Below are positions 48,215-59,830 of a DNA stretch of 64,000 nt, in pieces. Both the position numbers and the translations under genes were made by a program. The DNA comes from Rotaria sordida. Lineage: Eukaryota; Rotifera; Eurotatoria; Philodinida; Philodinidae. Within the stretch, counting starts at the first letter, position 1. The number at the start of each line of letters is the position of its first letter. The notes below the pieces were generated by a model. It saw only the letters and a program-made list of their open reading frames with translations. It did no database searches and had not been told where the DNA came from. The DNA is taken from contig CAJNOL010000578.1 in the NCBI GenBank assembly GCA_905250125.1, forward strand, positions 57,780-121,779. The letters run 5' to 3'.

Positions 48215-49300
48215 TAAAATTCGATTGAGACTCGTTGAAAATAGTTTCATTCGATGCAGAATGTTTCCCTCTATCAGAATTTGTAAGAACTTCTCGAACA
48301 TTCAAGTCATTCTCTATCGGTAAATGTCAAAAACTGCTCCTATTGGATTATAATCCTGTAAATAATGATGTCTTCAGAGTTACAAAACTATAGTTCGTAT
48401 AGATGCATCAGTGAGATTCTTTTTATCGCATATGTAAGTTCAATATGCTCTTATTGATAACACCATTTTCAACTTGCAATTTGATGCTGACTAAAGCGCT
48501 TTTGCTCTAACCACTATACTTGAAAGCTAATTGATGTCTTTTTTGCGTAGTATTCGACGGTTTTCGAACAAAAGAAAATTCGTTTGACTTCAAACAGACA
48601 CCATCTATGGACTCAGCACAAAAAGCTGAGTCGGTTTATTTGTGTTTCAAATTGTTTCTGCAATTTTCGCTTTTTGGTCAGATTTTGAACCATGGTCTCT
48701 GTCAAGGATATGTCCAAAAATAAAGTTCTGAACTTGTAAAATAATATTTGAATTCAAAAGCATAGATTATTAAACATTGAAATAGTTGTTTTGATGGAAT
48801 TCGTTTTGCGACATATCCTTAAGGGGGCCAGTGGTCAAAACTAGACCGAAAAGCGAAAGTAGCAGAAACAATTTACAGTACATAAACCGATCCATTTTTA
48901 TGCTAATTCCAAATATAAAATTTGTTTGAAGTCAAACGGGGATTATTCGGTTCAAAAGCATCGAATATCTATCAAAAACGACATAGATAGCGTCTGAACA
49001 ATAGTGATTACAGGAAAAGTGCTTTACTCAACACCAAATTTCACGTTGAAAATTATATCAACAAAAAGAGCACGTTGAATTACATATGCGATAAAAAAAA
49101 TTCGCTAGTGCATCTATAGAAACTAAAGCTTCGTAAGACTAAAGAAATTATTGTTTTTAACAACATGATTCCATCGAAACAGTATGTGACAGTTATCGAT
49201 AGAGAATGATTTGACTATCTAAGAAGTTTTTACAGATTCTGATAGAGGGAAATATTCTGCACCGAAGAAACCTATTTTCAACAAATCTAAAGCGAATTCT
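48215..49300. repeat. 1.1-kb palindromic fold-back, arms about 500 bp
   Basis: 48215-48730 and the reverse complement of 48785-49300 match along their length with small gaps. Landmarks present in both arms are TTTCCCTCTATCAGAAT, TCATTCTCTATCG, TATAGATGCA, TATCGCATATGTAA, TTTGACTTCAAACA, TCGGTTTAT, AATTGTTTCTGC, TTTCGCTTTT and AAGGATATGTC. Identity is about 70-75%. The spacer is about 55 bp. No coding region was found. It is probably an old fold-back transposon or an inverted duplication. Confidence 0.8.
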
Positions 49301-51750
49301 AATGAAAAATTGTAAAGCAATATGAATGTGACATTCGAAATCACCTTGACGAGCTCGGTTGAGTCAAATACATTTGAATGGAATATTTTTCCTATGATAA
49401 AATCATCTTTAGTTCTCTACTGCTGTACTTTATTAAAGTTTTGCCTCGTAGACACCCAGGAGCTAATTTTTCACAGGAAAAAGGTGTTCCTAAACTGTGT
49501 TCGACTAAATGTAGTTTTTGAAGGTGATTTCAAATGTTACATTCATGTTGCTTTACAATCGTCTTATGGCAAGAAAACTGCTAAAAATTGTTTTCTTTTT
49601 CTGTTGAAAAAACTGTCAAAAATCATATGTAAGAGAAAGACGTAAACTCCGTCTTATTACGAAGGTAAACCTTTTCTTTGAATATTTTTTTTCTATTTTG
49701 TAGAATACGAAAAGTTACATAACATATATAAAATTCAGTCTGTCATTTTTTAATTTCAGAAAATGGCAATAGATATATTATTAAAAATCTATTATTATCG
49801 ACATGTAAATTAAGACCTATTTCACTCATGTCCGAATATATAACCTCAGTAAATAAATCATATACAGGATTTGAAATTGCTCATTTTATTTAGGTTTTCA
49901 TATTCTGTCTTTTGAATATCCCATGAAAAATTCTCTAACTCTTTCAAGTATAATCCAAGTAGACATTTATGCGTTAATTTATGACTATTTTCTGGATATT
50001 AGGTAACTGGCGTTAAAAACTTGATTTACAATAGAACATTCAAATGAGTTAAATATTTGGGTTGAATGATTTCAGATGATCGCCTTTTGAATGCATAGAA
50101 AATATGAAAAATTTAAGTTTTGACCAATGTCTCGATTTCTTAGTCTTCTCCTGAATTCTTTCTTAATAAACCGATCCGAGATTAGAATTCTTCGACCTCC
50201 ATTACCTTTGGTCAAACGTCACTAAAAATGATTATTTCCTGGGAAATATTCTTCTCATATCGAGAGCTCGGTGTGACAAATTTTCAGTTACTCGTTATCT
50301 GGTAAGGTAATGATATATTTTCTCCCCTAGATTAAAGTACTAGTTTAGAAAGTTAACTTAATATTTAAATCGGATCAAAAGTCTAACAATTCTATACTAT
50401 TATGATATAGAGCCATTGAAGTTTGATTGAACAAACTGTGGTACGATATCGATCAGTTCGATATTTGTGATATTTGATAGATACTTTAAGATACTTTATG
50501 ACACTTAAACGTACTTTAAAGTATAAAAGTATGATGTTTTTCCATTGGAGAGACCCCAGATATGACAAACGGAATTGTGATAAGATACAAAATAAACTCG
50601 TGAAAAATAATCAGGACCCAATGCTGATTGTCAGGATGATACAATTAGGTTGAGATTCCTTGGGACGTTTGGTCCGTAATTTGACATAGGCATTTTACTT
50701 GAAAATTTGTGAATATCTTTCCATTGATATGTCGATAATATCTCAGTACTTATAGTAGGTCTCTAGAAATTTTCCTACTCTGTTTTCGATAATTTCTGAG
50801 TTTTATTGTAATTCTTTTATAAACTGCCGCCTCTTCTATTTGAAAGTTGCAACATGGCGGAGAATTTTCTTTCTCTGTAGTTAGTAATTTCGAAAATATG
50901 ATAGTAAGTTGCTTTTTGTGTATTAATATATTATGTAAAATGACTTAATAAGAATGACATTTCGGAAATCTGAATACTGTCCAGGCAGAAAAGACTTCCA
51001 GAATACACATTTAAACGCCAAAAAATTGCCTTTCTTTGGAAGTTTAAATGCATGTCTGATTAAATCGTTGGTGAAAATCCCCAGAAAGAGTACATTTAAA
51101 GCATGTGTACGTACATATTTTACATTACCATGGTTTGTATAGGTTTACACGTACAGAATGTCAATTATATAAACGTTTACGTTCACTACTGTCCATATGC
51201 ATGTAAACGCTTAAAAAACGCAACTTTTTAAGGATTTACATGCGTGTTCCGATATTTTCTTCTGCTCGTAGGACAGTGAAAATGTCGTGAAAAAAGTTGG
51301 ATTTTGGAAAATTGATTATTTTCACGACTTTTTTTTCAGCCATATTGTGCTGATCATTGGAAACCGCAATTGGCATCCAAAAACGCCCAATTTTTTTGTG
51401 CATTTACATGCATTTTGAGAAATATTCATTTGTTCGGCTACTGGTATGAATGCATTCGTTTAGATTTCCGTTAAAAATCCTTTTCTAGCACATCGTACAA
51501 TTTTATCAGATCGCTATAGGAAAATTGTGCAATTAACTTTATTTCTAAAACGAAGAAATAAAAAATCTAGTAAGTACGTTCATAGAATATATTCACTTTT
51601 TTCATGACAGTTTCTATAAAGAAATCTTGAGAGAACATTTTCATATTAAAAGGAACTATCTCATTGATCTAATTAATTAATGTATATAATCTGTTACTCA
51701 TTTTTTTTATTTTTAGTTTTGATACTAATTAAATGTTGACTAATTAAAAA
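49301..51750. other. 2.4 kb upstream of the prenyl synthase gene
   Basis: The plus frame at 49322-49645 (107 codons) is the best ORF, but it is Cys/Lys-rich in a random-looking way with no family. CATGTAAACG and related motifs recur on both strands between about 51,000 and 51,420 (GTTTACATGCA-type words), suggesting another short inverted-repeat element. The promoter of the next gene should lie in the last few hundred bases. Confidence 0.5.
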
Positions 51751-54700
51751 ATGAATCAAAATGAAGAACAGCATCACGTTATAAAATACATTCTTGACAA
51801 ATTAGAAAAGTATGCTCATAAATCTGATCTCTGGCGTTTAATTCATGCTTCACATCTTCGTCGGAATCTTCTTCGACGATCTGAACGTGTTTCAAAGATA
51901 TATTCGATATCAGAAGATCTTGTTCGTCAATGTATCAATCAGATTTTTGCTGATGTTGATCAATACGTAACGCAACTTCATCGATTGATTTATTCTCAAC
52001 AATTTGACGATTTAATACCAATCTTTAGTAACGCAAATAAAAAGAATACTCTATGGCATACAATGCAAATAGAACGTGCTCGACATTTGTGTCTAACTCA
52101 AGAACAACTGACCGAGAATGAACTATTGGAAAATTATTATACATATATTCGAGAAAAATTAACACCAAAGAACAATATATTGAATGAAAATCAAAAATGC
52201 CAATTTCGTGATAGTTCATTTGATTTAAATCTCGCTTATACCCAAGCTGAAAGTAAAGCAAAAGAGTATCTAAACAATGTTATAGGAAACTTTCGAAAAA
52301 GGAAGACACCCGATCTAAAAATCATCGATGAAATGATCAAACTAGGTAAATACATGTAACTATATTATATAATTCTACCATTAAGATGATTATCTTTCTT
52401 TTAATATTGAATAGGAATAGATAATATGAAAAAGATTCCATCGAAAGAAGATTTTCAAACAAGTAATAATTTCTTAGGAAGAGTATTAATTTTTCATCAA
52501 ATCAAAGAAGCATATAAAAGTCTTTTACAAAATACAAGCGATGATTTTATGCTCCTTCGCTTTGGCAAAACGTTCGGACACAATGCATTACAAAGTACAC
52601 AACAAGTTGATAAACAATTTTTTTATCTTTTGCATTTGTTCCTGAAGTCAGTAGCAATCTTGTTTATCTCACTAACAACAACTACAAAGGATAATACGAT
52701 ATCATCGATTTCGAAAATAGCTTCTCTTTGTTTTTTTGAATGTGATTCTTCAATAATCAAACTAAATATGGATCTATTTTCTCCAGAAACAAATATTGAT
52801 CAATGGACCTGGTTGTTAGAACAATGGCGTGATATGTTAAGAACCATGCCTATGATATGTACACAAGCTGGAGCTTTTAGTCGTCTTGTTCGTACAACGA
52901 TTGGTATTGGACTTATGTATCTCGGGAAATCTGCTGAAACAATGGTCACAACTGGTTGTTTACCGATGAATACTGAACTGATCAATGAACAATTATTTAA
53001 TGCTCTTCAAATAGGCTTTTATTTTGGTGTTGCATATGCTCTAGTCGATTGTTTACAAGATGAAATTCATAATCTGGATAATATACCATTACATCATTTC
53101 CTCATCTTTGATAATGATACCAACCACCTATTGACACCAGTTGAAACAATAGATAAGTGGCTTTATATTATGGAACAATTCTTAAGTGGCACAAATTTTG
53201 ATCGAAGTCAATTACCAAAGACTCCATTCACATCAATGCTTATTGAATCCTTTGATAATCTTTTGATATTGACAAAATCAAATAATATAATGTATGAATC
53301 TTTCAATGAATTGGCTCTTCTCTTGCGTTCGCAGCGGATTGATAAAAAAGAAATTGATCAATATTACGATGACGAGCAACTATATCTCGGTTAGTTATTA
53401 TATATGTATCATTTTTCGAAGAAGAATATTGTTTAATAATTTAGGATCTGTTCTCAAGTCACATTTTACTTATACATGCACAACTCATCTCGCTGATATG
53501 AGTACAGCACGTGAAGAAAGTGAACATCTTTGGATAATACCATTTTTAGGACAATTGACAGACGATTGTAGAGATTTTAATGATGATATTAAATCAAAAT
53601 CGGTCACTCCTTTTACATACTATGCATCATTAATCAGACATAAACAACCAATTGCTAATAGTTTACTTAATCCATTTAATACATTCCTCAATCTTTGCTC
53701 AGATATATATTTATCAAGCAATCGTGATAGTCAAACAGGTGCGTTTCTAGGTCGTCGTATTGCTCGGGCATTGCGTTCAATTGAGGTGACTGGTGGTGAA
53801 ACATCATTTATTCAGTTTCTTAATATATTTTGTTCGGACAACAGACTCTTGTATGATTATTGTTGGCATAAACTGCGTAAACAATTTCCTATAATTACTG
53901 ATCCTGAAAAAACCTTTTTCCGATTATTAGATGTTTCGAGTATTAAATATGCACGAATAAACCGAAAATTAGAAACATATGTATGTGAAAATATAATAAA
54001 AATAGAGGATGCATTAAATATTCTCCCATTACATAGTCAAGGTGAAACTATTGTCGAGGAAGAAGTTTTAATATCAGCAATGAATTATAGTGTCAAAGTT
54101 GGCGGTAAACGTTTAAGACCATTATTAATGCAAATGGTTGCTGACTTGTACGAAATTGAACCAAGTCAAATATTACCTTTGACTTGTGGCATTGAATATT
54201 TGCATACATCATCATTAATATTTGATGATCTTCCTGCTCAAGATAATAGCGATTTACGACGAGGTCAACCATCTCTTCATAAAACAATAATTAATAATGA
54301 TATACCATTTAGTTTATGCGAAGGTCGAGCTCAATTGGCCGCTGTTGATCTTATCGCAATTAGTATGGGTTTAATTAATCATGGTCTTATCAGAAACGGA
54401 TTTTTACCTGAATGTGTCAATCGAGTTGTTAGCGAAATATCTATGTTGATGCATGATCTTTGCATAGGACAAATGATGGATTTACGTGCAGCACGTGTCG
54501 GTATTGGGCAAGATAATAGACAAATTGATAAACTTGATCGAATTGCTTGGTTTAAGACGGGTAAGACAATTGAAGCAGTTATGATCATGCCGGTTATTCT
54601 TGCCAATCCACCATCAGATGAACAGGCTAAGGAATTGTTGCATATTCGAGAATTGAGTCGTTTAATGGGTATTATGTTTCAAATGCGCGATGATTTGTTA

Positions 54701-54913
54701 GATGTTGAAGGAGGTGACGCTATTGGAAAGCCAACATTACTTGATATTAAAAACAATACAGTTACATATGTATCACTACTTGGTATTGACGCTACTCGAC
54801 ATCGTCTTCAACAATTTTTAACTCAAGCGTTACAACTAGTAGACGATTGTTGGCCAATAGGCTCAGAAACAATTAAAGATGTTATTAAATATATTGTTGC
54901 ACGAAAAACTTGA
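51751..54913 (+). CDS. fused class-I isoprenoid synthase with polyprenyl synthase domain
   Basis: Exons 51751-52345, 52415-53389 and 53445-54913 join in frame to 1,012 residues (introns 69 and 55 nt). The C-terminal module, about residues 690-1012, is a trans-prenyl diphosphate synthase of the bacterial IspA/GGPP type, which joins IPP to allylic diphosphates. It has GGKRLRPLL near 742, HTSSLIFDDLPAQDNSDLRRGQPSLH near 778-803 with the DDx4D form of the first Asp-rich motif, and FQMRDDLLDVEGGDAIGKPT near 935-955 with the second, DDxxD, followed by VTYVSLLG. The N-terminal 600 residues look like a second, diverged all-helical class-I fold. DCLQDEIHN is near 409-417, and TDDCRDFNDD near 561-570 resembles the second Asp-rich motif of a synthase. 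No targeting peptide or membrane segment is obvious. Product chain length and the N-module reaction are unknown. Bacterial origin is inferred from motif style. Confidence 0.85.
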
Positions 54914-56324
54914 CTTTATTTATCCGTCTCATTTTATTTTTAAAGACATCTTGTCTAATTTATCTTGATGGTAATTAAGTGTGTCTCATACGAGTGCACA
55001 TTGCTTATTAAACAATTATAATAAAAGTTTCAAGACTATAAATCTAATCTTGTAGAGATTCCTTAATTGAATTTTCTCACATAATTTTTACTCATAGAAT
55101 TATTCTATAATAGTCAAAATTTGATACTTCATTTTATTCGAATCTATTCGATTGAATTTCAACAGTAAAGTCTAAAACTTACGATCAACGCAACCTTACA
55201 AATAGTCAAGATTCTAAGAGACTCATTAAAAATGTATCAACTTTTTTGTAGCATAAGCTTTTTCAAAAGAATGATATACAATTGAATTTATTTCGATTTT
55301 TTTTACTTCTATTATCCGATGAAGTTGAATCAGGGTGTAGATAGAGTTCTATTCTACCTTCATGGATCAGGCTAAACTTGTTTTAAGCATACTTATACAG
55401 GTCAGGTTACAAGGACAAGCAGACATAAACAATTAATCTGCAAGAAAAAAAACATGTATTACATCAACAACTATACGAGATCTATAAAATGAGAAAATCG
55501 GTCCACTAACAATTGAATAATGTTGATAGGCAATGTCTCCGATATAAACAGCAATCATATTATTCAAACTTTCCCAAATGTAGCTATTCAAGTGAGTATA
55601 CGATTTCTTAGTCTTGGCACTTTTGATTTATCTTTTTCTTTCCTAGGATAAACAATATCATTCCTCGAATAACATGATCAACAGTTAATTATATTTTTTA
55701 AGAAAAATATTGGCTTATTTTCTTCGAACTACTTCTATTAACCAAATAGTCGTTCGATGTACTTGTCAATGGTGCTACATCGAAATGTACGTTCACTTTG
55801 TCATACTTAATTTTAGATAAATGATCAGAATTGTTAAATCCTAATATTTTTATCAATATTCTGATGATTACAATTACTCAAAATATCTACGCTTTCGTTT
55901 TTAGTTGTTTTTCGTTCGAAAAATCAAATTGACATTCAAGATCGACTATAAGAACTTGTTCTAAATTATTTTCAGAATGAATACGAAGATACAAAAAACT
56001 ATCCAATAAGAAAGACTGATCAATTGAGATTTACTATTATGAATTGATATTTCCCATCATTCTATTCGAATAGTAAATAACTGAAAATAGTAGCAGTTCA
56101 CAGCTTTTACATATAAAATGCACACTTACCAGTTAATTGTCCTGTTTTTATTTGAAATAGATAGTAGAATGAAGATGATTTAGCGTAGTATCTTTATGAT
56201 GCTCTGAATTTTTTTATTTTAAGAATTTATTTTCTTCAACTAGTAAAAAATACAAAATGATTTTATCAAAAGACATGGGACCAGAAAAAAGACATCCGGC
56301 ATTACTTCGATAAAGTGCTTTTAT
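54914..56324. other. intergenic between convergent genes
   Basis: The prenyl synthase and DGK genes both end into this 1.4 kb, so it should hold two 3' UTRs. No ORF or repeat is recognised. Confidence 0.55.
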
Positions 56325-57986
56325 TTAGCTAGTCTCTTTTCTCAACATTAGTACTTGACTTGCATGAGCGATATTGATTACGATAGATTGAGGAAGATAG
56401 AATGGTTCACCGTCCATATGTACCGGCATCGAACGAATTAGTTCGATTCGAACTTCACTGCATTGAGCAATGCGATGACCTCGAAAGCCAATATGAATTA
56501 AGGCCATCTGCATCGAGTCTAATCCGAGTACTTCAATTTTTCGTTCACTAATATCCTGTTTTCCAATTTGTTCAGTATTGGTAGATGATGTAGTTGATTT
56601 GATGGTATTGAATGTATATGACGTTGTAAATCTGCTATCTTTCGGAATGTAATCAGATGAATCAAGACTTTGAAATTTACTCGACCTGATCTGATCAAAT
56701 CTATCAGTTTGATTTCGAATAGTGGTTGATGATATTCTACTCCAAGGATGAGTTCCTGATCCATAGCTTGGAATATTCAATAGAACATCAGTATGACAAT
56801 GGCGTATTGAATTGGTCACGTTTTCGCCATCACAAAACAGTCGCATGTATGGCGTTAAATTCCATGCTCTCCACAAGGCAAACTCTCGAAAATATTTTCG
56901 ACTAGTGTTCGGATAAATAAGCATATTTTTGAATGGTGACGTAAATTTCGACGGATGACGGATTCGTCTGTCATGAAAATCAAGTACAACAGCTGCATCT
57001 GGTCCAAAACTTATGTAATTAGTAAAGCAAACATTGAGAGAAGCTCGATAATTTTGATAAGATGACCGATCAGTTTCACGCACAAACTTTGGATGATCCA
57101 GAAAACATGATAAACATAGACGTAGATTTCGAGATTCTTCGATAGGATTTGTTATTGCTAATTGTTCAAAAGTGATTTGCCAGCGATCGAGCGCAATTGG
57201 TTGCGCATTGGGAATTTGCTGCAGCATAGTTAAGAGTCGTTTCTTGTTGTAATACCGACCCCAACCCAATACACGTGAGAGATCGTTGCCTGTACCTAAA
57301 GGACAAATACTTACCGGGGGATTATTCAATGATGTATACATGTCTGCAAGAACACTGAATATCCATCCAATAGTACCGTCACCACCACAAATGTGGATAC
57401 GAGTGTTGCGCAAGGATGCATAAATGCTGAGAGCTTGCTTTACAGTTGTATCATTTTCGAGCAGAAAAATTTGACGTGGATTTAATAAAGAAATAAGTTG
57501 ACGATAGATAGTTTCCCCTTTTTGACCACCTGAAAGTTTGTTTATAAAGACAATTAGAGGTGTCAATAAAGAGTTGCTCTCATCAATATCATTGGAAAAT
57601 CGGACCTGAAAACGTGACGGAGAGCTACTCACACGATATAACCATTGCGGACGAATAATGATGTTTCTGTAAGAACAAGCGCAACGAAAAAGTTGAAATT
57701 TATCTGACAATTGAACTTACTTAAATTTGCCGTAATCACATTTGTTCTGATCATCATCATGGTTGATGCTTTCCAAGCATCGAAGATGGCAACCGCTTGA
57801 ACACCATAGACATACGAGACCGCTTGAAGGCTTAAGTAGTTTTGAATCTGAATTTTTCATTATGTGGATTGATTTCGTGCTAATATGGGACGTATGAGAC
57901 TTTGTTGGAATAATCAAACTTTTTTCATTGTCAAGAGTAACCTTTCGTAGCATATTTTTTCGTTTGCGTCGTATACATGGCTTCAC
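56325..57986 (-). CDS. DGKE-like: diacylglycerol kinase, epsilon type
   Basis: It phosphorylates diacylglycerol to phosphatidic acid, usually at membranes. Two exons are secure: 57721 to at least 57986, and 57666-56325, joined across a 54-nt GTAAGT...CAG intron within KF-K. The first carries the second half of a C1 domain, VCLWCSSGCHLRCLES and KCDYGKFK. The main exon has PQWLYR, then the catalytic domain with PLIVFINKLSGGQKGE, LLNPRQIF, the ATP loop CGGDGTIGW, PLGTGNDLSRVLGWGRYY and LDRWQITF. The accessory domain follows (NYISFGPDAAVVLDFHDRR). The end HIGFRGHRIAQCSEVRIE with MPVHMDGEPF resembles DGK-epsilon more than other isoforms. A Ser/Thr-rich insert of about 90 residues separates LLNIPSYGSG from the C-terminal block. 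The N terminus is incomplete here. Confidence 0.88.
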
Positions 57987-58330
57987 GAGTGTTGGAATGA
58001 ATGATCAGTGATGTCGATCACGTTCCCTGTAGTCATCTGCTATAGTGCTGTCAGAAAATGATGGACGGCAAGATGGAATGTAATTATGAATATCGGCCGT
58101 TTTTTGCAAGTCATTGATATGATCTTTGTGGATGGATATACTGTACACGAACCACATTGAACGCATATATCAGCACTAATCGGTTGGGCGATTGTACATG
58201 ATACATAGGCACACGAAGAAACGCTGAAAGAAATGTTTGACCAATAAGGAAGCCAGCAGTGAGAAGTAGAATGAGGTTTGTCACTCCAATCGACACCAAA
58301 TGACCAAGAAGACTCAGACACTACTAGAGA
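57987..58330 (-). other. probable 5' exons of the DGK gene, structure unresolved
   Basis: Minus-strand frames give a hydrophobic stretch (SIGVTNLILLLTAGFLIGQTF) that would suit the single membrane segment of DGK-epsilon. In another frame there is a Cys-rich stretch (SSCAYVSC then ADICVQCGSCTVYPS) that would suit the first C1 domain. They overlap, so only one reading, or a spliced mixture, can be right. CATTTCTTTCAG near 58,225 is a good acceptor in front of the Cys-rich frame. No start ATG was placed. Confidence 0.45.
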
Positions 58331-59600
58331 TGGTGATGTTGTGAATTTTCTATGAGAGAAAGTAGATAAATGAGAAAATCTAATGTTTTAGGTCTAGACT
58401 AAAGACAATCACGTGACAAGATATTGATGTTTAAATATGTGCTTGATGTTATTTACAGATTAAGACATATATTTATATAGAATTTCAAAGAATTTTTTAA
58501 GTTTAAACTTATTTGTTTTTAGAATTGAGAAGACTACAAACTATAAATTCTTGCATATTTTTGTTAACGATATTTTCATATTCAGTAAAGAAATACTGTC
58601 TTGAATAGAGTCTCAGAACATGTGAGGGTCTTGTTTTTCATCATCCACTCGAAAAAAGCTTTCTGCTTATATATATCTGATAGTTTTCATTCTTTTCAAT
58701 GAAAGAAAATATTTTTAAAATTCACAATTTCTATTTCGTAGCAAGGCAGAAAAGTTCTTCTCTCAATTTCGATCTTTTTGGAAATATGAAAAGTAATTAT
58801 TATTCAGATGTCACCACTTTGAAACTCACCAAGATTGATCAAGTCGATAAATTTGAGCGGTACATTCAGTCATGATGGTAGATAGAGAAAATGGAACATC
58901 AACATTTCGATCTGAACATTCGATTCAGACTGAAAGTTACTTGAGTGAAAAATGGTGTAACCATCATTTATTGCTATATATACCATGATACAACATAGTT
59001 TAATTATTTTTTTTTATGTAAAAAATGTATTTGATATCTAAGCGCTAATTCTTTATATCTTTGAACAAATTGTCTCGAACTGTCAGAATTTTTTCGATAT
59101 AACTGCGTTGTGTCGAAATAAGTTTTACTGTTTTTCTTTAGATATTTACTTTAAATTCCATCTTCAATCGACCATTCTACTCGAGATCTTTTGCATAAGC
59201 TTCCAAATAAAGGGAGTCAATTTTTTTTGAATGTGTTACAAAAGTAAATTTATTGGCAACTATTCTATGGTGTGTACTCTCCGTCGTTACCTATATGAAA
59301 TGATTATTAGTTGTTGAAAAAAAATCTAGTTTTCAATAGTACTATCAAAGTTGACTGTTCTTCATTAAGTTGATGTATTTAATTATATCTATGGTGCGAA
59401 AAACTATGTAGTAAGATAGATATCTCATGTTTATCCTCCGTCATAAACACTCTAACGATGATCTATGTTATATGAAAACGTTTCTTAATAAAGCTTAATC
59501 AAAACTACGGTTATATAATATTATTAGAGAGACTCAACTTTTGGAACATTTCCTAATATTGTAACGCGCTGAATCATTACTCTACTTAGTAACAACATAC
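58331..59600. other. unassigned stretch upstream of DGK
   Basis: A short minus-strand ATG exon with a good donor is possible near 58,875 down to about 58,832 (MTECTAQIYRLDQS, then GTGAGT), but I could not join it in frame to the next piece. Nothing else was supported. Confidence 0.35.
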
Positions 59601-59830
59601 CTATAGTCAGAAGACAACGTTAAATGGAAACCCAGTTGTTCATTATTGCCAATTGGTATCAAAAGTGGATGATCGTTAAGTAGTTCTATTGTTGTTGGCG
59701 GTGACTTATTCTTCACTGATTTTCGGTCAACAATGACTGTATTTATATCGATACAGTCTTTATCAAGTGGAAATCTATCGTCGTGGGATGCATCCCAATC
59801 ATCATCAATGTCAGGCTTCCGATTCATGTA
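59601..59830 (-). CDS. isolated exon of an unidentified gene
   Basis: A 230-bp open segment sits between a good acceptor (TTTTTTTGCAG) and a good donor (TATAG|GTATGT). It encodes YMNRKPDIDDDWDASHDDRF, then PLDKDCIDINTVIVDRKSV, then TIELLNDHPLLIPIGNNEQL and GFHLTLSSDYR. Composition and the two splice signals look like real coding, acidic at the start. I recognise no family. It could belong to the 5' part of the DGK gene or to a separate minus-strand gene whose other exons I could not place. Confidence 0.45.

Noticed and set aside
53294-53444. Upstream extension of the third exon frame of the isoprenoid synthase as a separate start
   Set aside because: It reads through exon 2 in another frame and an intron; the spliced three-exon model keeps one frame and both introns are canonical.
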